64,000 nucleotides of DNA from Oenanthe sinensis (GCA_028671895.1 CM053800.1:20791886-20855885); one strand, 5' to 3'. Shown: positions 25,238 to 36,025, numbered from the stretch's first letter. Numbers and translations: made by a program. The notes: generated from the letters alone by a model not told the origin.

Positions 25238-25325
25238 TTTTATTCCTTAGAACAATGTCAATATTTGTAGATGGGGGTTGAATACAAATATTAAAACTTT
25301 TTTTTCTTTTAATATTTTTTCTGTC
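25238..25325 (-). repeat. E6 3' LTR remnant
   Basis: About 88 bp matching the first bases of the right LTR (plus-strand order), ending in the tttaatatt run where the deletion junction lies. Confidence 0.75.
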
Positions 25326-25329
25326 AATA

Positions 25330-25737
25330 TTCATATGTTCACTGCATCTTGTTCTTTCTTACTTGTTCATTTCCTTCACACAAAGTTTAAAGAGTGTCCC
25401 ATACTTCTTTTGATGAAGTACAGTTTATCACATTGTCAAACATATCTTTATCTAGACCATTAAATAGAATGTTCATGGCCTTCTTGTCTTTGAGTACTTC
25501 TTTTTCATCCTCTTCTGTGAACTTAGAGATGAGTTTTGGAACATGTTTGTCAAGTGCAGGAGTTCCATCAGGATTTACACCTATGACTAGCTTCATAGGA
25601 ATATGAGGACCTTTCTCTATGCAGTGAACATATGAAGGGTCGAGAGAAAGAAGATGCATATGCATTTTTACCTTCCATGGAAAGTATTCATCCTTTTCTA
25701 ACACTGGGATCTTTACACCTGAATCCTTTTGGCCCAT
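25330..25737 (-). pseudogene. E6 gag fragment (N-terminal)
   Basis: Minus-strand frame starting at the ATG at 25737. It begins with a gag-like motif set: FPWKVKMHMHLLSLD, then a GPHIPM motif also seen as GPYIPM in E3 gag, then SSKEVWDTL. A stop follows at about 25387, but gag-like sequence (LCEGNEQV) continues in frame to about 25330 before the deletion junction. The fragment is about 130 codons of a normally much longer gag. The shared GPxIPM motif supports Sirevirus affiliation. Confidence 0.8.
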
Positions 25738-25782
25738 ATTGACTGTTCTTGATCTTTAAACTTTCTATATGTTGAAAGCCTA

Positions 25783-25795
25783 CTCTGATACCAAT
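25783..25795 (-). other. E6 primer-binding site
   Basis: Minus strand reads ATTGGTATCAGAG next to the LTR end; initiator tRNA-Met type. Confidence 0.88.
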
Positions 25796-26902
25796 TGTTA
25801 TTCCTTAGAAAAATGCCAACATTTGTAGGGGGGTTGAATACAAATATTAAAACTTTTTGTTTCTTTTAATATTTGTTCTTGATGTTTGAGAGTTGAGTGA
25901 ATATATTTGAACAAAACTGAAAATTAAAATTGAACAAAGAGATTTTAAAATTACTGATGGATTGGTTTTTTCATCAGTGTATATTTTTCTCAATGTTTCT
26001 AGGTTAAAAGAAACCTAGCTTCGTTTTACATGGTTAGAAAAAAAATCAACTGCTCTTACAATGTGCTCTAAATCTAGAACAGTTGATTAAGAAAATATTG
26101 TATAACTTGTCTCTTTTCTAACAATCCTACTACACTTTTTTATATATTACAAGTGTGTCTTTACAATTCCTATTCTAGGATTGTTTCTTTCTAACTTTCT
26201 TTTATCTCTTTCCTTTTTAGGAAAAAGGCTTGAAAGACAGCTACAGATTGAGTCTTCACAGTCATCATTGACTGTCTTCCATAGGTTTACTTTTGTCCTT
26301 TGGATCTACAACAGATAGTCCTTTTGTGTTGTCACAATCAATTAATAATTTGCCGTTAAGCATATCAATTGATCCATCCTTTAATCCATCAACTGGTATT
26401 CTTCTTCGATTGATCTTTATATCCATCGATTGATAAATAATGACTTATCGATTGATAGATGTTAACAATCGATATATCAATCGATGGGTCTTCACATCAG
26501 TTGATGGTCTTCAATACTTGACTTGGCTTCTTCGATTGATCTCCTATCCATCGATGCTTCAATATCAATCGATCATCCTTCACTTGTGTAATTTCCTGTC
26601 TTCAAATAATTAAAATTTGACCGTTTAATTTACACACCAATTGATGATCTATATCAATCGATTCTAACATCAATTGATAAGAATAATATCAATTGATTTA
26701 CACCTTATCGATTGAAATAGACTAAGTACACCTATGCTACAGTCCAAATTATCTGTTGATTCATATAAACACTTCAACTGATAAATGGTTTCCTGATGAA
26801 TTGATATTTATAACTTTCATACCAATTTGTCAGTTATATCAAATAAAATTTCTGTGATTCTAAGATTAATGTTATCATAAAATTACATGTAGATTCCTAA
26901 CA
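25796..26902 (-). repeat. E6 5' LTR (1107 bp)
   Basis: Runs from TGTTATTCC to CCTAACA on the plus strand. It carries a dense cluster of ATCGATTGAT-type palindromes (26362-26716). The shared TGAACCAGACC box was not found here. Confidence 0.85.
26362..26716 (-). promoter_or_regulatory. ATCGATTGAT palindrome cluster in E6 LTR
   Basis: More than a dozen copies of ATCAATCGAT / ATCGATTGAT / ATCAATTGAT in about 350 bp, some overlapping as two inverted copies. It is comparable in position to the palindromic clusters of the E2, E3 and E9 LTRs, but with an unrelated sequence. Confidence 0.7.
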
Positions 26903-27246
26903 GTTTCTAGACAGACTATATTGATTTAGTGTTTCTGGCTGCCTTTGTGTTTTATCTATTTAAATTGAGATGTTGTATGCTGGAATGGTTCACAGCAGAG
27001 ACATTTGTTGATTCTACAATAGAGCCTGAGTATATTGATGCTTGCGAAGTAGCCAAGGAGGCTATTTGGGCATGTACTTAGGAGATTTCACATAATTAAT
27101 GAGATTAATGATCAAGGAGATATACATATATGTAAAGTGCATACTAAAAATAATATTGCAGACACACTAACAAAGGCTTTGTCGCAGTAGAAGCACGAAA
27201 ATTAGACTAGTTCAATGAGTATTAGATACATGAGAGATTGGCTCTA
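26903..27246 (+). pseudogene. E5 gag-pol pseudogene, part 2 (RNase H end)
   Basis: Continues E5 RNase H after E6. The segment with EPEYIDACEVAKEAIW near 27025 matches E4 near 53360, with the catalytic-region sequence decayed. It ends at the element stop TAG near 27244 before the polypurine tract. A deletion relative to E4 removed the DNNGAIA segment. Confidence 0.8.
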
Positions 27247-27250
27247 GTAC

Positions 27251-27261
27251 AAGTGGGAGAT
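27251..27261 (+). other. E5 polypurine tract
   Basis: AAGTGGGAGAT directly before the 3' LTR; identical to the tract of E4 at 53711-53721. Confidence 0.88.
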
Positions 27262-28747
27262 TGTTAGTATTGGTATCCTAGAGATAATACTTTTATGTTT
27301 TATTGAAAACAATTATGGATTATGTTTTATTTGATTATTTAATTAATATTTATTATGTCTTTATTTACTGCGTTATAAATTAAAAGCATAATAAATGTCC
27401 TTGGAATATTAATATATATTATATATCTTTAAGTATGTGACTTAAAAATGAGATTATATGAATAGTATTTTATTCCTAAAATTCCCTAGTCGAGTATTAT
27501 TATTTAAGGACAATAATAATGCAATAAGACTAGTATGTTTGTTGACAGATGACCACATCTCATTGATCTTTGGTATGGTGATACTAAAGTCAAGAACATA
27601 AGTGCACGTCTCAATGCATGGCACTGGAAAGACCCGCTGTGAGATTCTACAGGTTAATAAGTGTCATAAGAAATTCTCACTGTGATAATGATGTAATGAT
27701 CCTCTGACTTGAAATCATTATATTTCTATACGAGAATTAATATACTTTGATTACACTCAAAGTTACCTTTAACAAGGTAATGATAAAGGTGGACATTGGG
27801 TATGCTATGAATCGTATGAGAAATATGAATAATAGATATAGGATTTAACCCTCTGATTTTAGGAGTGATATTATTGGTCTCTTGATTGAGTGAGACTATA
27901 AAATGCATGGTCGTGATCAAATATTGATTTGTTTAATAGTCTACTCATTGATCAAGGAAACCAAGGTTAAACGTTGAAGAAGATGACACAATACATGCCT
28001 CGAGTTTGATCTATAATATAAGGTTAAATTGATTATATTACATTGAACATTATTCACGAAGGGTTTAATTGAATCACCAATTAATTATTATTACTTGGAT
28101 AGTAATGATGTATTACTAGATATCGCTCATTGTTTATAATTTTATTATTGAATATTAAAATTATTGCCAAATAACCTATAGGGTCACACACAAAGAACAC
28201 TTAAGGAGAATTAATTTAAATTATGAATTTAAATTAAATAAGAAATTTGAATTTAATTATGATATTAATTAAGTTGGACTTAATTAATTAATTAATTTGA
28301 ATTTAAATAGAAGCCCAATATGATTAGGCTTCTCAAAATAGATTGGACTCTCTATATAAACCTCTTTAAGTCTCATATTAGGGTTGGACATTTTTATGAA
28401 AAACCCTAGCCGTTTGAGAGAAAGAGAGAGATAGAGAGAAATTTGTTCTTGGTGGCTAGTACCTGTCCTTAATGTTGATACAAAGTGTTCGTGTGGATAC
28501 CGATAGAGATGTAAATCGTATATACAGGATACGTGGTGATTGAAGGTTTTGTGCTCTTCTTTTCTCATGGAGACATAGTGATTCAAGCTTGGACCTCCAT
28601 TATTCATCCATTATTAAAGTTTTGTTTAAGTTAAACATCTAATCTCCGAATTAAATATCATGTTTCGCATGGATCCTATGTATGAGTTTCGTTTTTGTAT
28701 TTATTTTTCGCGTTTTTTCCGCTGCGTTTGTGCCTCGTAACCCTTCA
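27262..28747 (+). repeat. E5 3' LTR (1486 bp)
   Basis: Starts TGTTAGTATTGG and ends AACCCTTCA. It is similar over its length to the solo LTR E7 (60644-62236) and more distantly to the E4 LTRs, so E4, E5 and E7 are one wider group. The right TSD would be ccggc (28748-28752); the left is outside the window. Small frames within it are not genes. Confidence 0.9.
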
Positions 28748-29731
28748 CCGGCAACCTCCAATCCAAACTCCGATTAATCACCTCCATAACCCAATTCAAC
28801 TCTATAATTACAAAACTCAATCAACCAAACTCAAAACAATTAACAAAATCACAAAGCCCCAATTTAATCATCAATACCTAACTTTAGAATTCCAAATAAT
28901 CAACAAACAATCCTCTAAAAATCAAACCCAATCAATTAACCTCATTAAAATCCAAAATCAATTCATAAAAGTCAAAACCCCTAATTTATAAAATCCACAA
29001 ATCCCTAATTCTCGAACTAACAAAAACTAACTTTTAACTAACACATAAATTAATCAAAATAATACTAAATCTATTAATTATTACCTTGGTAATAACCAAT
29101 AAACTCCAAAAATCCAACTTCCAATACTCCAATTTTAGGAACTTTGCTTGATCGTCAATATTTTATACCACAATAAAGCTCATAATCCCACGATATCAAA
29201 TATGTAATTGCATGTAACTTCCAACCATGGATCGATCATCATTTTTGATCTCAAATGTTAAGAACACATATTCTCTCTCTATTTTTATAAATGGAAAATG
29301 ATGGAAATGAAAATGAAATGAATGTTCTAGCTATTTATATAATAAACTTGGGCTTGGCAACTAAAACCCAATAAAATTAATCCTTGGTCCACTAGCACTC
29401 AACTAGCCCAATTATAAAATATCTCAAGCTAAATTATCTAATTAAACAGATTTTTATAGAAATCAATTTTTTTTAATAACTAAAATATTTGAGAAACAAT
29501 CATATAGAATCTAAAATATTGAAAATACACTTTCATGGATTTTTAGAGAAAATAAAACTACCAATAAATTAAATTTTTGAATTTTAATAAAACTAAAATT
29601 ATAAAATTTTTAAGGAGAAAATAATAATTCAAATTCTTTTAAAATCCCTAATGTACCATGAAAGCTCTCGAAATTTTGTAAAATAATGATAGTAATAAAA
29701 ATAAAATCTTTGAAATAGCAGGGTCATTACA
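28748..29731 (-). repeat. Possible fragment of an older LTR (gypsy-like end)
   Basis: The minus strand from 29731 begins TGTAATGACCCTGC, a start typical of some plant gypsy LTRs, and the following kilobase is AT-rich and non-coding. E5 is inserted at its other side, which would explain the missing end. No partner LTR, PBS or PPT is visible, so this is a tentative call. A plus-strand 98-codon frame at 28695 is low-complexity and not a gene. Confidence 0.35.
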
Positions 29732-30139
29732 AGATTCATACTTTTGAAGGCATTTAATATTGATGAAATATTAATTTTTCGGACAATTACAAGAAATGAT
29801 TTTTTTCCCCATTCTGCATGTTTAGGTCATTGCAAAGTATTATACACACTGATGATTAGGAAGCATAAGAACCTGCCGGACTTAAATCATACTGTATTTA
29901 TTTTTAAGTGATTGTAACAGGAAGTGAGTGTACTATAATATTGTCTCCTGATCTATGATTACAAGGCTAATTTTAGTTAGGGTCGAATGAAATGAAATAA
30001 ATGAAACAGCTTTGGAATCATGTTGATGCAAGTAAAAAATCTTTCGAGTGTTAAGCGACCTTTGAAAATGGACAGTTCTGTATTTCTATTACATTGTATA
30101 GTTCTTCTTATAATAATTCTCAAGCTCGGATGCAACAAA
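29732..30139. other. Unassigned DNA before the RPA-like pseudogene
   Basis: About 400 bp of unique-looking, AT-rich sequence with no open frame or repeat that I recognise. It may be an intron or upstream part of the pseudogene that follows. Confidence 0.4.
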
Positions 30140-31539
30140 GTGTTATCTCAACATTGACTATTCTCCACTCAACACACTTAGGGATGCTGTAGTGGCGGCT
30201 ATGGGGAAATCACTCGACCTCTTGCCACCTCCGACAAACCACAACTTTATTGCAGCGGGCGCCACCAACTTGCAACAACTTTCGATCCAGCAGATCTTGG
30301 ATTACAGCCTACCTATTGGGAAAAAGGTCCTCCCTCATACTCTTCGCACAATTTAGCGAATGTTCTTACTAAACAGTACCATTATTGTTGACTACAGATG
30401 GCTCGTTGCATTTGTCATGCAATTATTATAGCTATTCTGGAAGGGGAATGATGGTTTTACTACAGCTGCACAGACTGCGGTCACAAAGTGCGTGTTCGTG
30501 ACTAGAATGTACTCACTGTGCACAAAGCGTCGACAATGTGAAACAAAGGTACCTCGCCCCACTGTAACATTACAGACTTGATGATAAATTGATAAACACG
30601 CTCTCCTAACATCCAAAAAATGATATATAACTTATAAGGGCGGGGAAATAAATATGTAACCTGTAACCTGTGCATAAGAAACTAAAATACAGTTAAAATT
30701 ACTGTGGCATGAACAAAATATGTTTACCCACACATGCAGGCAGTTTTTTACAGTTACTGATCTCAAATGCACTCATTTATAGGCTGGCAAAACGAAATAA
30801 ATCTCTAATTGCTGGTCAGAAATCATAATATAAATATTTATGTGCATCCTGGTAGCACTGGTCTCATACACATAAACATATATCTAAGTATATGAGATAC
30901 TCACAATCTCTATTATCTTTTTATGTGTAGTAACTATCTTTAACAACAACGAGCCTTCTTGGTCTTCTCTCCGTATTTTCTCACCCTTCTACTTATGCCT
31001 ACATCATAAATCCCCTTCTCAACCAGTATTTCTAGTAGTCATTATCTTGCTGATATTTACCCTATTTATAATATTCTCTAAATTATATGTTTGATTTGGC
31101 TCATGGATTTATGTTCCCTGGTGGTAGTCACATATTTTAATTTTAGTTATTATGTACAAATTACAGGGCTCTGCAACTCACACAAATCTCAGTTCTGCAC
31201 AATATTATGATCTCCATGTTCCTTTCCTGAACATCCAACATAAAATGTTATTTGTACTTGTGTTTATTTATTCCCCCAGTTCCTTTAGCACTTTATACAA
31301 TTTTTCATAATCTTTGTGTCTTGCAGCAATAGGAAACTCATTTAACGTATAAGCAGATATACCATACTAACACAACATTTTCCAATTAGGTACATGCTCA
31401 TTGTGCGAGTTCAGGATTCCACTGGAACAACAACATTTACTCTTTTCAACAAAGAGGTTGAACGTCTAATTCATGTCATGTAGAAACCCTCACCGCGAAC
31501 CTCAACCTGGTTTGGTCCGAACCCACACTAATCTTATAA

Positions 31540-31695
31540 TTTAACCTGGCCCATGTCCATTTTAATTCAAGTCCTTCTCTCATATAAACGTAGGGTACGA
31601 GGAATACACAATTGTTAATTAACCTAGCCCACGTCCACGATCAATAGCTTCAAAACCAACCTTGGATACGAGGAATACACAATTGTCAAGTTGTC
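31540..31695 (+). repeat. Imperfect tandem duplication in the RPA-like pseudogene
   Basis: Two copies of about 75 bp, each starting with a taacct-gcccacgtcca phrase and ending with tacgaggaatacacaattgt (31597 and 31668). Confidence 0.6.
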
Positions 31696-31736
31696 TAAAA
31701 TCAAAACTGCTGAAAACACTAGAGGAGCGGGAAGCA

Positions 31737-31741
31737 CTGAG
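31737..31741. other. TSD of E4, left copy
   Basis: ctgag, repeated at 55266-55270. It lies within the coding frame of the RPA-like pseudogene. Confidence 0.95.
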
Positions 31742-33285
31742 TGTTGGTGTAGGTGCCCTAGAGGCAATACAATGTTTATTTTGATAAACCTTTATGTCAA
31801 TTGATTATTCAATAAACATATTTATTATGACTTTAATTACTGCGATATATTTGTTAGCATAATAAATGTCCTTAGAATCATGATACATATTGTATAGTTT
31901 AGTACATGACTTGAACTTGAGATTATATAATATATCATATTCTTAAATGTCCCTAGTCGAGTATTATTATTATAGGACAATAATAATACATAAATAGACT
32001 AGTATGTTGTTTGACAGATAACCACATCTCATTGGTTATAAGTATGGGGATACTAAAGTCAACACATAGGTACATGCAGGAGTACATGGTACTGGACAGA
32101 CCCACTGTGAGATTCTTCATGTTAATAAAGTCATAAGAAAGACTCACAGTGATAATGGTGTAATGATCCTCTGACTTGAGATCATTATATTTTTATACGA
32201 GGATTAATATACTTTGACTACATTAAAAGTTACATTTGACCGGGTAATGATAAAAGTGGACATCGGGTATATCATGAGTCGTATGAGAAATATGAATGAT
32301 AGATAAAGGATTTAACCCTCCTATAATTAGGAGAGATATTATTGGCCTCTTGATTGAGTGAGACTATAAAATGCATGGCCGTGCTCAAATAATGATTTGT
32401 TTTCATAGTCTACTCATGGATCAAGTAAACCCGGATTAAATGTTGAAGAGGATGACTAAATACATGCCTCGAGTTTAATCTATAATATATATGGTTAAAA
32501 GGATTATATTACACGGAAACATTAATCACGAAAGGTTTTATCGAATCACGATTTAATTATTGTTTAATTGGGTAGCAATGATGTATTACTAGATGCCGCT
32601 CATTGTTTATAATTTTATTGGAGAATAAAATTATTGCCAATTAAATAATAGCCTATAGGGTCACACGCAAAGAGCATTTAGAGGAATAGTTAATTTAAAT
32701 TATAGATTTAAATTAATTGATAATTATTTGAATTTTTATTATATTAATTAAGTGAGACTTAATTAATTAAGATAATATAAATTCAAATTAGAATTGTATT
32801 TCTGCCCATAATAATTAAGTATGACTTAGTTATTAATTAAATAATAAATTTCGTTTTATTATTTTCCTAGACCTACATGGGTTAGGTTTTGCTGCTATGG
32901 GCCTGTTAACCAAACATTATAAATAGATAATGTAGGGTTAAGAGGCACAACACGTTTTTGATAGAAAAACCCTAGAAGAGGCAGCAAAGAGGCAGGAAGA
33001 CAATTCGAATTATCAAAGGTTTGCTAGTACATCCACTCCGTAATCAAGATCGTGAGACGCTCTTGAAGGTGCTCGTGTGGATACCATAGAGGTGTTTTCG
33101 AGAGGAAGACACAAGTCGTGATAGCAAGGATCTCCGTTGAGTTCGTGACATTCAAGATCGTAATAGGTATGATTCGATTATCACCATAATCCGTCCAATC
33201 TTATACATGATCCTGCGTTAGGGTTCCAAAATTTTTCGTTATATTTACGTTTATCCGCTGCGTTTTATGCCTCGGAACCCAAACA
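31742..33285 (+). repeat. E4 5' LTR (1544 bp)
   Basis: Starts TGTTGGTGTAGG, ends AACCCAAACA, followed by the PBS. About 0.6% different from the 3' LTR by eye. It contains no palindromic cluster like those of the Sireviruses. Minus-strand frames inside are spurious. Confidence 0.95.
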
Positions 33286-33299
33286 ATGGCATCAGAGCT
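33286..33299 (+). other. E4 primer-binding site
   Basis: ATGGCATCAGAGCT, adjoining the LTR. It differs by one base (C for T) from the usual TGGTATCAGAGC complementary to initiator tRNA-Met. Confidence 0.88.
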
Positions 33300-33804
33300 A
33301 CGTGTATAAGGGACTGATTTGGTTACGTGTTTTATGTATTTGATGCATACATGCCTGTTTTGGTGACTGCTATGCCATGCTACTGCTTTGTCATAACTGT
33401 CATGCCACTGCTTATGCTACTGCCATGCCTGTTATGAAACTGCCATGCCTGTTTGATGACTGCCATGATACTGCCATGCTTCTGCTATGCTACTGCCATG
33501 CTACTGCCATGTATATTCGAATTGTTATTCATATGATGAGTAAATAGATGATGATACTAGCATGTTAATGATTTGTCATGACTGATTTATATGCCTGTTT
33601 GCGATTTGTATATTTTGCATGAGGGTCAGTTTGTATATGATACAAGCTGGTGGAAAGATTATGTTGGACATGATCTGTTAACTGGGATATGATAAGTATG
33701 TATATGATACATGCTTCTGAAACTGTGTAAATTGCAGTGGGGAAAAAGGCCAACAGATATGATCTGTAATTCAGAAATTGATGATTTCTAAATTGCAGCT
33801 CGAC

Positions 33805-33893
33805 CCCAGCTGGGGGCTGCCGCCCCCAGACCCCGCGCGGGGGCTGCCGCCCCCGAACCCCCGCCCAGGGGCTGCCGCCCCCGGACCCCTGCA
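33805..33893. repeat. GC-rich hairpin array in the E4 leader
   Basis: GGGGGCTGCCGCCCCC occurs at 33812-33827 and 33839-33854, with a slightly shorter version near 33868-33881, separated by gacccc-type spacers. Each is a perfect GC stem with a TGCC loop. It stands out sharply from the surrounding AT-rich DNA. Confidence 0.85.
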
Positions 33894-34763
33894 TTATTTT
33901 TGTTGTGTACTTGAGCATGGTGCTGGTTATGGCCTTTGGACCCCTAGATTAATGGTTTTTGGTTTTAGTTTTATAAATATGACTTGCATGTCGTTTTCTT
34001 CATTCTTGTAATTGTTTAACCTCGAATGTAACTCGAGTTTTCTTATGTAAGTACATTAGTATAGATTGTATTCAATTATTCCATGTAATGTACTTGAAGA
34101 TTGAAGGATGATCCAAGAAGAGGAGCAAGCACCCATGGATACAAGAAGAATGAAGACATGTAATTGTATTTATATTTTACCACCATAGATTGACTTTGAT
34201 CCTTTCATTAGCTCGAAAGGATCACATAGGAAAAGGGCCATAACCAAGCACGTTTACATACTGCACTTTACATATTGATGTATGAATGTATGTGTAGAGT
34301 AGAAGATGCATGCTTTAATTAGATTAATGATGTATGCATGTATTAGATATGTCACCCATGCCATGCTTGTCATGCTAAACAAGATAAAATCTTTAACGAT
34401 TTAAGATTTTAAAATTAACAAACGAACGATCATGAGATTCTTGTGTTTATGAAATATGGATTTTAAAACACGGAATTAAATATGAATTTTTGATATCTAA
34501 AACTGGGATTTTCTGTCAAAAGCGGATATGCGTATTCGTAAGGCTGATGGGTTTTAAGTGTGACCACTGGTATCCTCCATCTACCTGGGAAATGAACAAT
34601 TTAAGATGTCAATTTGAAATATTTGGTTCAAGGAAAAATTGAGGATCTCTTCATGATGTGATCATGATCGTCGTAAATTTTCTAAACCCCTTAACAAAAT
34701 ATTAAGTTTTAATCGGATGCTTTCCAATGAATGAACACTCATCGAATCCTAGATCGATTAGGG

Positions 34764-34768
34764 GAAAG
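34764..34768. other. TSD of E3, left copy
   Basis: gaaag, repeated at 49250-49254 directly after the 3' LTR. Confidence 0.95.
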
Positions 34769-35128
34769 TGAAAGGCATAGGTGTACTAACTTGTAACACT
34801 TAATTATTTTGTAACTCAACTAAGTAAAAGATAAAACAACAGCAAAACAAGAGAAACTGAAGAAGCACATGGAATCAATCAACTGAAGAAATGGTAATGA
34901 TACTTGGTAACTACAAGTAACTAATTTGGTTAATCAAGGATGCATAAGTGAGAAGAAGTTCAATCTGAGTATTGCTCATGCCCTAACTTATCTAATGGAG
35001 AATCAAATTAATGTCAAGGAAGTATCAAGAAGGCCAAAGTGATTTCATGTAATGTATATCAACATCTGGATAATGTAAAGGTTAATCAACAAATGAGAAC
35101 TGACATTCAGAAGCAAGAACCCCTACAA

Positions 35129-35170
35129 GACTAGTCACTTATGAACCAGACCATTGCATCAAGTGTCAGG
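35129..35170 (+). promoter_or_regulatory. Shared Sirevirus LTR box (E3, 5' LTR)
   Basis: Core TGAACCAGACC with flanks AGTCACTTA and TTGCATCAAGTGTCAGG, almost identical to E1 and recognisable in E2 and E9. About 540 bp upstream of the TATA box. Confidence 0.65.
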
Positions 35171-35342
35171 ACATTGGAGGCAAGTTCATGTCAGTAATAG
35201 AAGATCTCATTTGAATTGAGTGAGGAAAAGAAATTGAAGAAGCTAAGGAAACTTGCTCATAAAGGTTAATTCTCAATTAGTCACTAAAGAAGGTCAACAT
35301 TGGATGTGTGCATATTTGCTAAGGCAAATGTCAATCCACAGC

Positions 35343-35572
35343 AGATCGAGATGCGGATCGAGATTTACAAGTGAAGTAAAACACGGCAAAGGCAAATCTC
35401 GATCCAGGCGATAGATCAAGATCGAGATCTCCACAGATCGAGATCGAGATCTTCACAGATCGAGATCGAGATCTTCACAGATCGAGATCGAGATTTTCCC
35501 AGATCGAGATCGAGATTTTCACAGATCGAGATCGAGATGGGTCCAGGCGAAGATCGAGATGCGGGTAGACAT
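35343..35572 (+). promoter_or_regulatory. GATCGAGAT repeat array in E3 5' LTR
   Basis: Repeats of AGATCGAGAT, including a 22-bp tandem unit (CAGATCGAGATCGAGATCTT plus CA) that ends in the palindrome AGATCT. The phrase GGCAAATCTCGATC at 35391 also opens the internal array at 42591. It lies upstream of the TATA box at 35708. Confidence 0.8.
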
Positions 35573-35707
35573 GTAACATTTAATGTTCAAGGGACAAGTG
35601 GCTTATTGTGAACGGTTGATCCAGAGTTGTTGTTAAAGTACTTTTTGTTGTAGAAATCCCGATTGGGCCACGTACACAAAAAGGACAAGATCAAGACTAC
35701 ATGACAT

Positions 35708-35714
35708 TATAAAA
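35708..35714 (+). promoter_or_regulatory. TATA box of E3 5' LTR
   Basis: TATAAAA in the context cattataaaagcagcac; repeated in the 3' LTR at 48936-48942. The best TATA candidate in the LTR, with the right spacing to give a long R-U5. Confidence 0.7.
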
Positions 35715-36025
35715 GCAGCACTTTATTTTTTAGTAAAAAAAAAAAGTATCTCTGTATTTTTTCAACGATAATTTTTTAAGAGAGAGCATTTACTGTAAAA
35801 CAAAAAGTGAGAGAGAGGATCAGTTGAATCTAGCTTTAATTGCTGTATTTATTGTTCAACTGATCATGATGCTTTTATGAATGTTGTAGCAAATCCATCA
35901 ATGAATATAATGATATATTCTTGAAATTCTGTGTCATCATTTATTACTTGCACATTGTTTATTCTCTTATTTTTTGATCAGTTGTATTCACCCCCCCCCC
36001 CCTCTACAACACTTTGGACCTAACA

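Larger units (their letters stand above)
25238..26902 (-). mobile_element. E6: internally deleted Sirevirus-like element
   Basis: Minus-strand element bounded by the TSD gtttc on both sides. It retains one full LTR on the right (25796-26902), a PBS (25783-25795), a gag N-terminal fragment (about 25330-25737), and only about the first 85 bp of the left LTR. A single large deletion joins gag to the left LTR near 25325, removing the rest of gag, pol, any ORF3 and most of the 3' LTR. The left end reads TTTTATTCC where the right LTR has TGTTATTCC, so the terminal TG is mutated. Confidence 0.85.
20721..28747 (+). mobile_element. E5: decayed copia element (leader to 3' LTR)
   Basis: Plus-strand Ty1/copia element related to E4. 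Its leader from 20721 matches E4 from about 33920, its gag-pol matches E4 from 49743 on with many breaks, and its 3' LTR is 27262-28747. E2 is inserted in the leader, so the 5' LTR and PBS lie left of the window. E6 is inserted in RNase H at 25238-26902 with TSD gtttc (25233-25237 and 26903-26907). Confidence 0.88.
30140..31741 (+). pseudogene. RPA large-subunit-like (RPA1/Helitron RPA) pseudogene, 5' part
   Basis: Exon-like pieces on the plus strand. Near 30165-30320 is a frame with IQQILDYSLPIGKK. Near 30445 is WFYYSCTDCGHKV, then after a 1-nt frame change ECTHCAQSVD near 30507; together they form a C-x2-C...C-x2-C zinc ribbon like that of the RPA70 DBD-C. A GT at about 30550 and AG at about 31387 fit an intron, after which YMLIVRVQDSTGTTTFTLF (OB-fold-like) continues to a stop near 31484. 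Another frame from about 31640 reads into the E4 insertion site. Frame change and stops mark it as broken. RPA genes occur in plant chromosomes and also inside Helitrons; I cannot tell which this is. Confidence 0.6.
33300..34768 (+). other. E4 leader, part 1
   Basis: Non-coding leader up to the E3 insertion. It contains a low-complexity stretch of ctgccatgc/ctgctatgc words (about 33360-33515) and a GC-rich hairpin array (33805-33893). From about 33920 it is similar to the E5 leader. Frames at 33565-33918 (minus) and 33778-34011 (plus) come from the GC-rich repeat and are not credible genes. Confidence 0.7.
34769..36025 (+). repeat. E3 5' LTR (1257 bp)
   Basis: TGAAAGGC to CCTAACA. It contains the shared box, an AGATCGAGATCGAGAT array (35343-35572), a TATA box at 35708-35714 (TATAAAA) and a run of 12 C near 35991. 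The first about 550 bp are promoter-proximal (U3-like); transcription presumably starts about 30 bp after the TATA box. Confidence 0.95.

Noticed and set aside
28695..28991. 98-codon plus-strand frame as a gene
   Set aside because: Low-complexity Asn/Gln/Ile/Lys run starting in the E5 LTR and crossing its border.
33565..33918. 117-codon minus-strand frame rich in RQPP repeats
   Set aside because: It is a translation of the GC hairpin array; no domain, no conserved start, and it runs against the element.
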